From Lacihabitans sp. LS3-19 (lineage in GTDB: Bacteria > Bacteroidota > Bacteroidia > Cytophagales > Spirosomataceae): DNA of 37,336 nt. Below are positions 8,076 to 16,645 of this stretch, in pieces. The notes under the pieces were generated by a model that saw only the letters and a program-made list of their open reading frames with translations, did not search any database and was not told where the DNA came from. The first letter of the stretch is position 1, and every line of letters begins with the position of its first letter. The stretch spans positions 1-37,336 of the forward strand of contig NZ_RJUA01000025.1 of assembly GCF_024343575.1 (NCBI RefSeq), in the 5' to 3' direction. Both the position numbers and the translations under genes were made by a program.

Positions 8076-8912
8076 TTATTTGTAGAAAAGTGCAGATAGG
8101 GCCATATGTTCATTATCTAAAAATTCCTTTGGCGTAAGCCCGACAAGATCTTTAAAGTCTTTAATGAAGTGATTTTGGTCGAAATATTCACTCTCGTAAG
8201 CTATGTCTGTCAGTGTTTCTGATTTTTTGTTGAGCAATAAATTTAAAGTTGTTTGTAGCCGAATAGCTTTGCCTAGTTGCTTTGGGCTAATGCCAATTTG
8301 TTTTCTGAAGTGCCTTTCAAGCTGTCTTCTCTTTGAAACATCATCTTTCAAAATAACATTTATTGGAATCGTTCCTTTTGTTTTCAGAAGAGCATCAACG
8401 GTTGATTTTACGATAGTACTAATCGTGTTTTTTTTATAAAGTTTTTTTAGAAGAAAGCTTTCAATAATATTCATTCTTTGTTGGGAATCAACAGCCTGAA
8501 TCATTTGCTGCTCTAATCCCTGGGCTTCTGCTTGTCCGAAAAGTTCTGAAATAGGTGTTTCCTTGTCAACCAATTTTTCAAGTGGTGTATTTACGAAGTT
8601 TACAAATCCAATAGGATAGAAGCAGATTGCGAAAGTGTCGACATTTCCAATGGGCAAAATGTAATATGATTTTGTTCTCTGTCCCATTACCATTGCATTA
8701 GGATGTAGGATAAAGTCTGTATCAGAAGTGTATCTTTTAATCTTGTCGCCAAAATTGAAAGTCATTTCTATACAGCCGTCAGGAACGATTTTTTGCTTTT
8801 GATTATTTGGGTCAAAAGGCACTTCCAAAGTCCAGTAAAATTTTACTATAGATTTTAAGTCCTTATGTGGTTTATATGTATTATAGTTCATTTGCTCATG
8901 GTTTTTCATCAA
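8076..8912 (-). CDS. AraC-family transcriptional regulator
   Basis: 278 residues from the ATG at 8912; MNYNTY at 8891 is an equally plausible start. The N-terminal 150 residues resemble the DUF6597-type domain found in many Bacteroidota AraC proteins (YKPHKDLKSIVKFYWTLE, VPDGCIEMTFNFGD). The C-terminal AraC helix-turn-helix (about 180-270) shows RRQLERHFRKQIGISPKQLG, IAYESEYFDQNHFIKDFK and the terminal GLTPKEF. It could control the downstream VOC gene. An attC-like palindrome lies directly upstream (8915-9054), so the regulator and VOC gene may be one cassette. Confidence 0.88.
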   Translation of the reverse strand: MMKNHEQMNYNTYKPHKDLKSIVKFYWTLEVPFDPNNQKQKIVPDGCIEMTFNFGDKIKRYTSDTDFILHPNAMVMGQRTKSYYILPIGNVDTFAICFYPIGFVNFVNTPLEKLVDKETPISELFGQAEAQGLEQQMIQAVDSQQRMNIIESFLLKKLYKKNTISTIVKSTVDALLKTKGTIPINVILKDDVSKRRQLERHFRKQIGISPKQLGKAIRLQTTLNLLLNKKSETLTDIAYESEYFDQNHFIKDFKDLVGLTPKEFLDNEHMALSALFYK

Positions 8913-8914
8913 GT

Positions 8915-9054
8915 TCTAAATAATGGTTTGCAACAATCTTGAGGTTGCGATTTCGAAGCAATTTACTAAAAACTAGGCTCGAAGTTAGATAGAGGCATAT
9001 AACTTCAATTAACGAGTGAACGGCCAATATTTTGCTGGTGCTGTTAGTGGTTCG
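8915..9054. repeat. attC-like imperfect palindrome between AraC and VOC genes
   Basis: Half-site GTTAGTGG lies at 9043-9050. One arm is about 8928-8951 (GCAACAATCTTGAGG...) and the other about 9022-9041 (GGCCAATATTTTGCTGG). The arms pair imperfectly around a loop of about 70 bases. The structure resembles the clearer palindrome at 19141-19283: minus-strand translations of both give similar spurious peptides (RNRNLKIVA / RNRQLLVAA), which shows they are related sequences. The 73-codon frame across it (8896-9117) is therefore not a gene. Confidence 0.55.
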
Positions 9055-9089
9055 ATGTATAATGTCAATTTTCATTATCATTTGATGTT

Positions 9090-9485
9090 TTAGTGTGGCA
9101 TATATACAATTTCCCAATGGTGGCCGTCAAGATCTGTTATATTCGCAGAGTATCCCCAAGGCTCATCTTGAGTTTTGCCAATTTGCGTAGCTCTAGCCTT
9201 CAAAGCAGCATGCAAAATTTCGTCAACTTGTTTTTTGTTTTGGGCATTATGGCTGAGAATAAAACCTGCTGATTTTTCCGTTTGGTTTGGATTTGCAATT
9301 AAGGTTAAAAACTCCTGTCTGCGGTAAAGCACCAAACCAAATTTATCGTCAAGATCAAACATACAATGTTCTTCGCTGCCCTCTTGTATTCCTTTTGTTG
9401 GAAAACCAAAAACTTCATTGTAAAAACTAATCGACTTATTAAGGTCAGTCACTGCAATAGTGATGAAACTGATTTTTGGTTTCAT
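9090..9485 (-). CDS. VOC-fold (glyoxalase-like) protein
   Basis: 131 residues, a single cytoplasmic VOC domain: the first strand FITIAVTDLNKSISFYNEVFGF, a middle MFDLDDKFGLVLY, and the final GYSANITDLDGHHWEIVY. The late D-G-H-H-W-E-I carries the Glu commonly used as a metal ligand in this fold. The usual size suggests a dimer acting in small-molecule metabolism or resistance, but the substrate cannot be told. The attC-like palindrome follows about 35 bp after the stop codon. Confidence 0.85.
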   Translation of the reverse strand: MKPKISFITIAVTDLNKSISFYNEVFGFPTKGIQEGSEEHCMFDLDDKFGLVLYRRQEFLTLIANPNQTEKSAGFILSHNAQNKKQVDEILHAALKARATQIGKTQDEPWGYSANITDLDGHHWEIVYMPH

Positions 9486-9559
9486 ATCGATTTTTATATT
9501 GTCGTCTATTTTTTTTTACTTTTCGCTATTGAAATTGCTTATAATTTGATCCTTTGATT

Positions 9560-9660
9560 AATATAAAAAGTAGTTATTTTATCTGACAATTAACCACCAA
9601 GCAGCCTTAACTTTTGGTTTTAGTTTTTGATAACTTTCTACTTTTTACCTGTTAACAAAA
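9560..9660. repeat. Inverted repeat overlapping the end of the methyltransferase gene (weak attC-like site)
   Basis: AAAAAGTAGTTATTTTATC (9565-9583) pairs with GATAACTTTCTACTTTTT (9629-9646) with few mismatches around a 45-base loop. GTTAAC lies just outside at 9651-9656. The methyltransferase stop codon (9638-9640) falls inside the right arm, as seen at the better attC-like sites. The complementarity test between gene ends gives no clear result here. Confidence 0.35.
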
Positions 9661-10249
9661 AAACAGGATAATTGCCTGTCGGTTTTTCCATCACACTAGC
9701 AGTTTGAATTTTCAAGTCTTTAAATCCAGCATTTTCTGCAATTTGTAAGAATTCATTTCTATCAAATCCTAAATGAAAAACGCCAGTATCTTCCGTATGA
9801 AAAGTACCATCTTCTTTGTCCAAGTCTGCTATGGCAATGGTTCCGTTTTCATTTAATTGTGAATATAATTTATTGAAAATCTCTTGCACATTCTCAATAT
9901 GATGAATAGTCATGGACGAAATAATTCCATCAAATTTTTGGTTTAATGTTTCTTTTGTTAAATCCAGTTCCATTATTTGAACTTTACAAGCTATGGTATC
10001 CAGTTTTGTTTTCAAAACCGCAATCATAGAAGAAGAAATATCGACTGCTGTGATTTCGCTTACGAATGGGGCAATTTGCGACAACAATAATCCAGTTCCT
10101 GAACCGAAGTCCATGATATGCATCTCCTTTGAAAAGGGGAGCTCTTTTAGTATTAATTGGCCGATATTATCTACATTTTGGGTTATGGATTTTTGATCAT
10201 CGAAACTTTCTGCTTTTTCTGAAAAATAATCTTTTTGTTTAGGCTCCAT
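9638..10249 (-). CDS. Class I SAM-dependent methyltransferase
   Basis: 203 residues. Motif I is DFGSGTG (from D47), followed by ITAVDISSSMI and IISSMTIHHIENV, the usual order of a Methyltransf_11/25 Rossmann domain. The later GTIAIADLDKEDG and LTGKK segments are typical of small YafE/UbiE-like methyltransferases of unknown substrate. It stands alone on the minus strand. Its last codons lie inside an inverted repeat. Confidence 0.9.
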   Translation of the reverse strand: MEPKQKDYFSEKAESFDDQKSITQNVDNIGQLILKELPFSKEMHIMDFGSGTGLLLSQIAPFVSEITAVDISSSMIAVLKTKLDTIACKVQIMELDLTKETLNQKFDGIISSMTIHHIENVQEIFNKLYSQLNENGTIAIADLDKEDGTFHTEDTGVFHLGFDRNEFLQIAENAGFKDLKIQTASVMEKPTGNYPVFLLTGKK

Positions 10250-10487
10250 TTTTTGTTTTGTTTATCTCTGTTGTAATTTTATTTATTAAAAAACCCTTTG
10301 CTTTTGAATATTTCAATTCCACCCCAATTTTGTCTTTGCATAAATTTTGGCTTTTTTGAATTCCTTAATTTTCCAAATTTTCTTTTATTGTTGAATTGCA
10401 AGTTTAGATTTATATACTGCAATCATACGAAATTATAATTAGTATTTGATTTAAAATCAGTCAAATAACTGTGTCTTTTACAGATGC

Positions 10488-11093
10488 TTATTTGAGTTCT
10501 GAAAGAATTAGCTTTTTCTGTTTAAGTGTATTTTTCATTGCTTTTTCCCTTACCTTAGGGTCATCGCTGTTGATAAGGTCAAAATATTCAACAGGTACAA
10601 CTTGCCACGATAAACCATATTTGTCTTTACACCAACCACAAGAACTTTCTTCTCCACCGTTTGCGGTCAAAGCATCCCAGTAATAATCTACTTCGGCTTG
10701 GTCTTTGCAATTTATCACAAATGAAACAGACTCATTAAATTTGAAGAAAGGACCTGCAGCCAAAATATTGAATTCTATCCCATTAATTTCCATAATTGCA
10801 GTTTCAAAATCTTCACCTCCAGCTTCTGGTGGGTTTTTATATTTGCGGTGCTCTTTCAATTTACCATCTTTGAAAATAGAAAGGTAATAATCCACAACCG
10901 CTTTTGCATCCTTTGTTTCAACCCAAAGGCTGGGAGTTATTTTTTGAGTAATATTATCCGAGTTTTTTGTTAAAGTTTCATTGGGATCTATATCTATTTT
11001 ACTGCTTTTGTAAGCATTCTGTTGAGAATTTCCACAGCCCATCAAAGCAGCTATCATTATTGCGGACCAAAATTTATTTATATGTTTTTTCAT
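10488..11093 (-). CDS. VOC (PhnB/3-demethylubiquinone methyltransferase-like) lipoprotein
   Basis: 201 residues. An N-terminal lipoprotein signal ends in the lipobox LMGC at about residue 20. The rest is a PhnB-type VOC domain: ITPSLWVETKDAKAVVDYYLSIF, ILAAGPFFKFNESVSFVI, a W-D-A-L-T-A-N-G-G-E-E segment and YGLSWQVVP. PhnB-type proteins are usually cytoplasmic, so membrane anchoring is unusual, though a second exported VOC protein occurs at 7499-7996. The function is unknown. No clear attC-like sequence lies on either side. Confidence 0.85.
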   Translation of the reverse strand: MKKHINKFWSAIMIAALMGCGNSQQNAYKSSKIDIDPNETLTKNSDNITQKITPSLWVETKDAKAVVDYYLSIFKDGKLKEHRKYKNPPEAGGEDFETAIMEINGIEFNILAAGPFFKFNESVSFVINCKDQAEVDYYWDALTANGGEESSCGWCKDKYGLSWQVVPVEYFDLINSDDPKVREKAMKNTLKQKKLILSELK

Positions 11094-11298
11094 TGCTTTA
11101 TATATATAAGTTTGATTGTAAGTTTTCCAATTCGTTTAGTGTAAAGTTAAAGTCGTCTTTGAAGCCCTTTTCTATCAATTTTTAAGTAATTCTCAGAAAT
11201 TTGAAAAGCTAAATTGTAAAATTTCATTTTTTTGAAAAATTTCATTCATAGTTTTATGCGTCAATTTCTAAATTATTTTCTTCAATACTCTTTATTAT

Positions 11299-11877
11299 TT
11301 ATTGAAATTTCTCACCTTTTGCTAATTTTTCAATAATTTCCTTCATACGCTTTTCTCTCGTTTCTGGTTTTTTTGCGGTTTGAAGACGAAATCCAATAAA
11401 GAAAAGATTGGACTTATTAAGACCCATAAAAAACGATTCTGCTAATTTGTTTTTGCTAAGTTCTTTTAGAAAATCATCAGGAATAGTCATTTTGCTTGGC
11501 GGATCGTACGCTTTTTCCCATCTGCCGTCTGCTTTGGCTTTTTCTACAGCTTTTAATCCTGCAGGCCTCATTCTTTCCTCCTTGATTAACCTTTCTACAT
11601 GCCCAATATTTATTTTTGACCAAATACTTTTTTCTCTTCTAGGACTAAACTTTTGTAGCCATGCTTTTTCATCAAAAGCTTGTTTTTGCCCATCTATCCA
11701 GCCGTAGCAAAGAGCCACATCAAGTGCCTCAGCATAAGTGATGGTTTTTTCTCCAGAATCTTTCTTGAATATTTTGAGCCAAAGCCCAACTGCGTTATCA
11801 TGATTCTCTTTGAGCCAAGTTTCAAAAGCTTCAGCAGTTTTGAAATCTATGGTTGGAATAGTATTTAGTTTAGTCAT
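11299..11877 (-). CDS. YdeI/OmdA-type (bacteriocin-protection-like) protein
   Basis: 192 residues with F-x-x-A-E-A-F-E-T-W-L-K-E-N-H, ALCYGWIDGQ, FSPRREKSIWSKIN, GLKAVEKAKADGRWEKAYDPP and the basic C-terminal ARK/E-K-R-M-K-E-I-I-E segment. These are diagnostic of the YdeI/OmpD-associated family. The molecular role of that family is unclear; some members have been linked to peptide or bacteriocin protection. The gene stands alone on the minus strand. Confidence 0.9.
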   Translation of the reverse strand: MTKLNTIPTIDFKTAEAFETWLKENHDNAVGLWLKIFKKDSGEKTITYAEALDVALCYGWIDGQKQAFDEKAWLQKFSPRREKSIWSKINIGHVERLIKEERMRPAGLKAVEKAKADGRWEKAYDPPSKMTIPDDFLKELSKNKLAESFFMGLNKSNLFFIGFRLQTAKKPETREKRMKEIIEKLAKGEKFQ

Positions 11878-12025
11878 ACACTTTAAGTTCTATATGCTTT
11901 ATGTCTGAGCATTATGTCTTGAATCATTTGGGTGATTTGGCAAATAGTTTTTTCCAGTTCCTTGCTTTTGTTCATCATTCACCGTTTTCGTAAATTTAAG
12001 ATGTAATTCCTTTACAAAATTGTGT

Positions 12026-12304
12026 TTATTCCGAAATTTCAATTAATGTTTTTCCATCGAAAAGGTAGAGGCCAGTTTCGCTTGTACCTTCCCAAAGATT
12101 TCCATTTCTATCTTCCAAAATTGGCCAAACTGCTTCGTTGACTAGTCCATCTTTTGATGTAAAACAAGTCAAAGATCTTCCATCGTATCGGCAAATGTCA
12201 CCATCATCCAACTAAAGGTTTCCATTTTTGTCTTCCATAATTTTGCTAATAGCATCACCGGTTAAGGCATCATTTTTTGTAAAACTTGTAAATGTTTTGG
12301 CAAC
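12026..12304 (-). pseudogene. Fragment of a two-component regulator propeller protein with a nonsense codon
   Basis: Two propeller repeats can be read in one frame: FTKNDALTGDAISKIMEDKNGNL, then TAG at 12214-12212, then DDGDICRYDG, CFTSKDGLVNEAVWPILEDRNGNLWEGTSETGLYLFDGK. The TAG stands exactly where the conserved W of GNLW is expected, so a single TGG-to-TAG change explains it. A second in-frame TAG bounds it at 12307-12305. Both flanks lack the rest of the gene. It resembles the intact propeller lipoprotein at 16646-17722. Confidence 0.8.
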
Positions 12305-12361
12305 CTAAGGGTATGCACCACTTCAATTGCTGAACTAAATTATACACTTTGTTAGCTTCGG
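12305..12361. repeat. Degenerate attC-like half-site downstream of the GH43-like gene
   Basis: On the minus strand GAAGCTAACAAAGTGTATAA follows the GH43-like gene by 17 bp. The half-site GTTAGCTTC (12351-12359, plus strand) corresponds to GAATGCTAAC (14075-14084) on the other side of the same gene. The opposite arm of the palindrome is not recognisable because the propeller fragment begins there. A very similar TAACAAAGTGTA occurs at 15408-15419. Confidence 0.4.
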
Positions 12362-12376
12362 TTTCATTTCTTTCCA

Positions 12377-13945
12377 TTAATCATAGCCATGATATAGATA
12401 TATAGCCCCATAGGACCAATTAGAGCCGTTCAAACCTGGATAATTAAATCTGTCCATCATTAGAGCTACATAGCGAAATGGATAGCCATCAGGCAGTTGG
12501 ACAATATTTGGCCATACTCTTGTACCAGATGTTTCATCCCAGGGAGGTAAATCCATCATTAAAGTTCCTACTTCTTTCAGGTCAGGATAAGAATAAATAT
12601 ATATCTTTCTTTCGCTACTACCTGAAAAACAATACAGTTTTTCTCCTATTCTTTGAATAGAGGTACCTGTTGAATTATGCTCGACAGGTCCATGAATCTT
12701 TGTATAGTTTTTATTCCAATCATTCGATTCTAAAACAATAGCTTTGTAACCACCTTTGTTGTTTTCACATGTAAGCATTCGCCATTTTTCTTCTGCCGAA
12801 TCAAATAAAATATGCGGGTCTTCAATATCCCCAACCATACCAAATGGCACGGCATTCATTATAGAGAATCCAAATCGAGGATCCCTTTTACTTTCAATAG
12901 CGAGCAATTGTTTTTTCTCTTTATCAAGATTAGCGTAGGCACTAAATCCTGTCGTCAATCCTCGCCAGATTTTTTGTTTTCTGTCATAAAAAAGATGTGA
13001 AGCAATCTCATTTCTGAGTAAACCATCATTGCGGTCAAACAATATGACTCCTTCAAGTTTAATGTCAAATACTGTTGGGTCTGTACTAAATACACCTTGA
13101 ATATGATGAGGCAAGGCACGTCCGCGAATAGACATAGTATACCATAATCGTCCTTGGTCAAGCATTGGCTCACCATCTTCATAGGTAATTGCCCTGATGT
13201 CAGACAATCCAACACCTGTGGTGAGTGCCATTTCAACCTTTTTAATTCGAACTTCACCATCATTAAGATGTACAAAAAGGTGCGATTGGAAAGAATATAT
13301 ATGTTCTTTTTTTCGCAGATCTATAAAGGAGTTAAATTCACTTTGACCAATAACTTTTGGTAATTCTTTATCTTGTAAATATAAGGTAAGTCCACTTCCC
13401 AACATTTGGAGAATGATTTTACCTTTTATATTTACTTTTTTATCAAAGTTAACTGCAATTGATTGATCCACAATAATCTCAGAGTTTTTAATTACTTTGA
13501 GTTTTATTCCAGTGATAATAGAATCTCTATATCCGATTTTAATAAAAAACTGGTCCTTTTCAGTGGCATTTGAAAATTTAAAACCTACCTCTCCATGTCC
13601 AGTACAAGAATTTAGATCGATAGAATAGGTTGCAAATGGGTTAAAACCACCAAACCAGATTTCTGATTGGGTTTCTTTTCTAGATTGAATGATAAGGTTT
13701 CCATCAAGAATGTCAATATTGGAATGTTCGTCAGAATAATTCTTTATTGGGTGCATTGAGGATAACCCAATGATCGTTTTAGGATCTAGACTAGCCAATG
13801 GAATTGCTTGATTTTCGTCAAATATCATTCTTTGTACCCCTTGTCTGACAAAGTTTATCTTCTCTGGCGAAGTTTGACAAAAGCTGACGTGATTTACAGA
13901 AATGATTAGTATTATGGTGAGAAAGATGTTATTCAATATTTTCAT
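12377..13945 (-). CDS. Secreted five-bladed propeller glycosidase-like protein (GH43/GH130-like)
   Basis: 522 residues with a signal peptide (about 1-23). The N-terminal part is beta-rich with no clear motif. From about residue 240 it shows repeated segments typical of GH43/GH32/GH130-type propellers: DGEPMLDQGRLWYTMSIRG, EIASHLFYDRKQKIWRGLTTGF, GDIEDPHILFDSAEEKWRMLTC and WPNIVQLPDGYPFRYVALMMDR. Catalytic acids cannot be assigned with confidence. It probably acts on an extracellular glycan or is a non-catalytic relative. A -7-like box (TAAATTTG, 14005-13998) lies about 50 bp upstream. This is the largest single-gene unit in the array. Confidence 0.6.
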   Translation of the reverse strand: MKILNNIFLTIILIISVNHVSFCQTSPEKINFVRQGVQRMIFDENQAIPLASLDPKTIIGLSSMHPIKNYSDEHSNIDILDGNLIIQSRKETQSEIWFGGFNPFATYSIDLNSCTGHGEVGFKFSNATEKDQFFIKIGYRDSIITGIKLKVIKNSEIIVDQSIAVNFDKKVNIKGKIILQMLGSGLTLYLQDKELPKVIGQSEFNSFIDLRKKEHIYSFQSHLFVHLNDGEVRIKKVEMALTTGVGLSDIRAITYEDGEPMLDQGRLWYTMSIRGRALPHHIQGVFSTDPTVFDIKLEGVILFDRNDGLLRNEIASHLFYDRKQKIWRGLTTGFSAYANLDKEKKQLLAIESKRDPRFGFSIMNAVPFGMVGDIEDPHILFDSAEEKWRMLTCENNKGGYKAIVLESNDWNKNYTKIHGPVEHNSTGTSIQRIGEKLYCFSGSSERKIYIYSYPDLKEVGTLMMDLPPWDETSGTRVWPNIVQLPDGYPFRYVALMMDRFNYPGLNGSNWSYGAIYLYHGYD

Positions 13946-14074
13946 GGTTTTTTATTTATAGTTGAGTTTATAACTATATCTGAGTTCCAACTAACTTCAA
14001 ATTTAATAAAATATTAATCCCTTTAAAATTTCTAATTAGCTTAAAAATTAAACGGAAGTTTAAATGCAGGGAAT

Positions 14075-14212
14075 GAATGCTAACGACTGGTTTATGATAA
14101 GAAGGCGGTTTCTATGTTTCAAACTTTCGGTTAAGGAGAAGGATTGGTACGAGCCAAGAGTTTTAAATTTTGCACTGTATCTCCTATTTTTTATATACAT
14201 TCTTTTATTCCG
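14075..14212. repeat. attC-like palindrome between serine hydrolase and GH43-like genes
   Basis: Right half-site GCTAACGAC lies at 14079-14087. Arms TATGATAAGAAGGCGG (14093-14108) and CTCCTATTTTTTATATA (14181-14197) pair imperfectly. The loop contains AAACTTTCGGTTAA (14121-14134), shared with the palindromes at 19945-20090 and 35806-35950. The serine hydrolase stop codon lies just outside the structure. Confidence 0.65.
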
Positions 14213-14216
14213 TATT

Positions 14217-15329
14217 TCATTTTTCAATTTCATTTAGTATTCTTTTATAGACGTGAATCAGATCACTCTTTGGGTTGTTATCTCTATTTTTATCTATGAG
14301 AAATAGACCAGAAGACAACAATGAATTTCCAGTGAAATTTCGTTGGACGGCTACAATATTATTCGTTGTGTCGATACATAAAAATTGCCCACCATATCCA
14401 TCTGCCCATATAGTTTTGGTATCATTTTCAACCCACCAAGAATATGCAAATGCTTCATATGGATTATATAAATCATTATATCCGTCCAATTTCGAATAAG
14501 GGTACATACTTTCGTTTATCCATTTCTTTGAAACTACTTGCTTATTATTCCATATCCCATTTTGAGTAATTAAAACGCCAATTTTTGTAAAATCCCTAGT
14601 ACTTAGATACATCCAAAAAACAGGATAATCCGAATCTGTTTTATTTGGGACTGGCCAAGGACTATTGTATACTATATTTGACATCGAAAAATCTTGCATT
14701 TCCAATGGAATAGCCAAATATTTCTCCATAAATTCTCCAATTGACATTTTTGTTTTTCTTTCAAGGATTACCCCAAGGATATTAAAATCCCAATTGTTAT
14801 AAAAGAAGTATTCGCCTGGTTTATATCGCCCTCTTTTAGGACGAATATCATCTGCCCAATCGTGTTCGGCTTCAGCTTTTAAAAATATTCCAGAAGTACA
14901 CATCAATAAGTCTCGAATAGTAGCAGATTTTTCTTTTTTTGTTAAAGGTGTCTGGCTTTCATCTATTCCTATGCTTTCGATTGTTTCATCTAAATTCAAC
15001 ATTCCTTTATCCTCAGCAATTCCAATCAAAATACTCATCACACTTTTTCGTGCGGAATGACAATTTATCAGTTTTTTAGTGTCGCCTTCTTCAAAAATTA
15101 TTTTTCCTTTGTATGCAATCATCACATTTTGCATTCTGTTCGCCGTATCTCTGATAAATCCTCTTACCTCATCTTGAAATTTGGATGGTAGTAAATCATT
15201 TTTTTTTAATTCTCGACCATATTCGGCATCTGTATTTCCAACCCTTGGTATAATTGAATAAACAAAAAAGGCTATCGCAAGAAATGCAGTAACTACTATT
15301 ACTTTTGTTAATATTTGTCGGAATTTCAT
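14217..15329 (-). CDS. Serine hydrolase of the class C beta-lactamase / penicillin-binding fold
   Basis: 370 residues. An N-terminal membrane segment (about 8-27) anchors or exports the protein. The catalytic SxxK is S92-A-R-K95, followed by the YxN motif Y177-N-N179, TSGIFLKAEAEHDW and a late GYGGQ in the KTG-equivalent position. These mark the beta-lactamase-related (PF00144) esterase/peptidase family. An actual beta-lactam substrate is not implied. It is a single-gene unit: attC-like sequences lie at both ends (14075-14212 and 15330-15427). Confidence 0.9.
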   Translation of the reverse strand: MKFRQILTKVIVVTAFLAIAFFVYSIIPRVGNTDAEYGRELKKNDLLPSKFQDEVRGFIRDTANRMQNVMIAYKGKIIFEEGDTKKLINCHSARKSVMSILIGIAEDKGMLNLDETIESIGIDESQTPLTKKEKSATIRDLLMCTSGIFLKAEAEHDWADDIRPKRGRYKPGEYFFYNNWDFNILGVILERKTKMSIGEFMEKYLAIPLEMQDFSMSNIVYNSPWPVPNKTDSDYPVFWMYLSTRDFTKIGVLITQNGIWNNKQVVSKKWINESMYPYSKLDGYNDLYNPYEAFAYSWWVENDTKTIWADGYGGQFLCIDTTNNIVAVQRNFTGNSLLSSGLFLIDKNRDNNPKSDLIHVYKRILNEIEK

Positions 15330-15427
15330 TTAGACAGTCTAATAAATTTTACGGACTTTGTAAAATGCACTCAACTTTGATTTAAGCACCAAAACCCTTA
15401 TTGTTTTTACACTTTGTTAGCCAAGGT
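15330..15427. repeat. attC-like site between metallopeptidase and serine hydrolase genes
   Basis: Half-site GTTAGCCAAGG (15416-15426) begins immediately after the metallopeptidase stop codon. Inner arms GTAAAATGCAC and TTTTTACAC pair weakly. This is the least symmetrical of the candidate sites, about 98 bp long. Confidence 0.45.
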
Positions 15428-15429
15428 AT

Positions 15430-16557
15430 TTAATATTTTTCTTTCAATTCTTGCCTAATAATAATATTCAATTCTTGTCTTTTTATTCCTAAATATTTTT
15501 CGATTGCACTATAAAAATCAGTGTCTTCTTTTCCTGCATTCAGCATTTTTTTTACTAATTCATAACTTCCTTTTTCAAATGCTTTTTTTATTATTAATCC
15601 TCCTAAAACATATCTATAATCTGTGTATTGGTCGAGCGTTTTGAGTTCTAACATATCATTCAGATTAATTTCTGGATGTTCTAAAAGATGTTTATTCAGT
15701 TTTTTTAAATGCCAACCCAACTCTTTCCCTCTGCTCATTCCAAAATAGGTTGCCACACCTTCATTAATCCATAGATGACAATTTGGGAAATGTGGATTTA
15801 ATAGAAAATGTATTAATTCGTGAGGGTAATATTCTCCAATACCTGAAGCGTAAACAATTCTGTTTATTGGGTCTGCTTTTCCAGAGGGGATTTCTTCCCC
15901 ACTATTGGCAATCAAAAAATCAAAACCTCTGGCTTTTAATAACTCTGTGTTAGAATTTGCAAAATAGTAATCAACAGTATCAATATTTACTTTAAATTTC
16001 TCACTCAAATCTATAAGATAATCGTTTTGTTTTTTTGCTAATTCATAGTTAAAATCTTGAAATTTAGGATAATGATATTTTATATAACCAATGGTTGTTG
16101 AATTGAAATTCAGTTTTGTATTAATCTCAAGCGGATTAAATAACTTTAATTCTCCATTTTCTATTCCTGCATAAACGTGAAAGATATACTGAACATTAGA
16201 AGTCTTTTCTTTTGGTTTAAACTCCATAATTGAAGTAATCTTAAAATATTCATTAATTTTTTTTACACTCAAAATTTTAATATTGGAATAACTGAGTAAT
16301 TTCAAATAATTATCCATTCCAAATTGAAGTTCTTTTTCTATTAAAAAATATGACGTTTGTCCATATTTCTTAACTTCTTTGAAATTCCAATATTTTGAAC
16401 CTAAACTATCATCTTTAGTATTCAAGAAATCAAGCCAAAGATTTAAAGGTTCAGCGACTTTAAAAACAGTTGTATCTATATCATAATTTACAGTAACACT
16501 TTGTCCGTAAGATTTAGGACTTAAAGTTAAAAATATTAGGATTAATAATTTATTCAT
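15430..16557 (-). CDS. Secreted zinc metallopeptidase-like protein (HExxH...NEG)
   Basis: 375 residues with a signal peptide ending near residue 19 (SYGQ). The zinc-binding signature is H246-E-L-I-H250, followed by W-I-N-E266-G-V-A-T-Y-F, the gluzincin pattern in which the Glu of NEG is the third ligand. The 15-residue spacing between H250 and E266 is shorter than the 18 of M1 peptidases. The first 230 residues show no known domain. The C-terminal helices (about 275-375) resemble those that follow the motif in peptidase-MA-like proteins. No close family is recognised. It is a single-gene unit between attC-like sites. Confidence 0.75.
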   Translation of the reverse strand: MNKLLILIFLTLSPKSYGQSVTVNYDIDTTVFKVAEPLNLWLDFLNTKDDSLGSKYWNFKEVKKYGQTSYFLIEKELQFGMDNYLKLLSYSNIKILSVKKINEYFKITSIMEFKPKEKTSNVQYIFHVYAGIENGELKLFNPLEINTKLNFNSTTIGYIKYHYPKFQDFNYELAKKQNDYLIDLSEKFKVNIDTVDYYFANSNTELLKARGFDFLIANSGEEIPSGKADPINRIVYASGIGEYYPHELIHFLLNPHFPNCHLWINEGVATYFGMSRGKELGWHLKKLNKHLLEHPEINLNDMLELKTLDQYTDYRYVLGGLIIKKAFEKGSYELVKKMLNAGKEDTDFYSAIEKYLGIKRQELNIIIRQELKEKY

Positions 16558-16563
16558 TTTCTG

Positions 16564-16641
16564 CTATGTTGGGTAATGGTAAGTATATGAAGCCTAGTCT
16601 GCCGATTGGCGGCTTTGATTTCATATACATTATTAGCGGCT
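16564..16641. repeat. Short attC-like palindrome (78 bp)
   Basis: GTATATGAAGCC (16573-16584) pairs with GGCTTTGATTTCATATAC (16611-16628); the extra ATTT-type bases are unpaired. An inner GCC-GATT-GGC stem (about 16600-16609) lies at the tip. Outer motifs are TTGGGTAATG (left) and ATTAGCGGC (right). This is the compact form of the structure, in the size range of many integron attC sites. Confidence 0.65.
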
Positions 16642-16645
16642 GTTT

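Noticed and set aside
8896..9117. 73-codon minus-strand frame
   Set aside because: It lies over an attC-like palindrome; its similarity to another frame (19134-19325) reflects the related repeat, not a protein.
14217..15329. Antibiotic-resistance beta-lactamase in a resistance cassette
   Set aside because: The SxxK/YxN motifs define the broad serine hydrolase family; membrane anchor and divergent sequence give no support for drug resistance.
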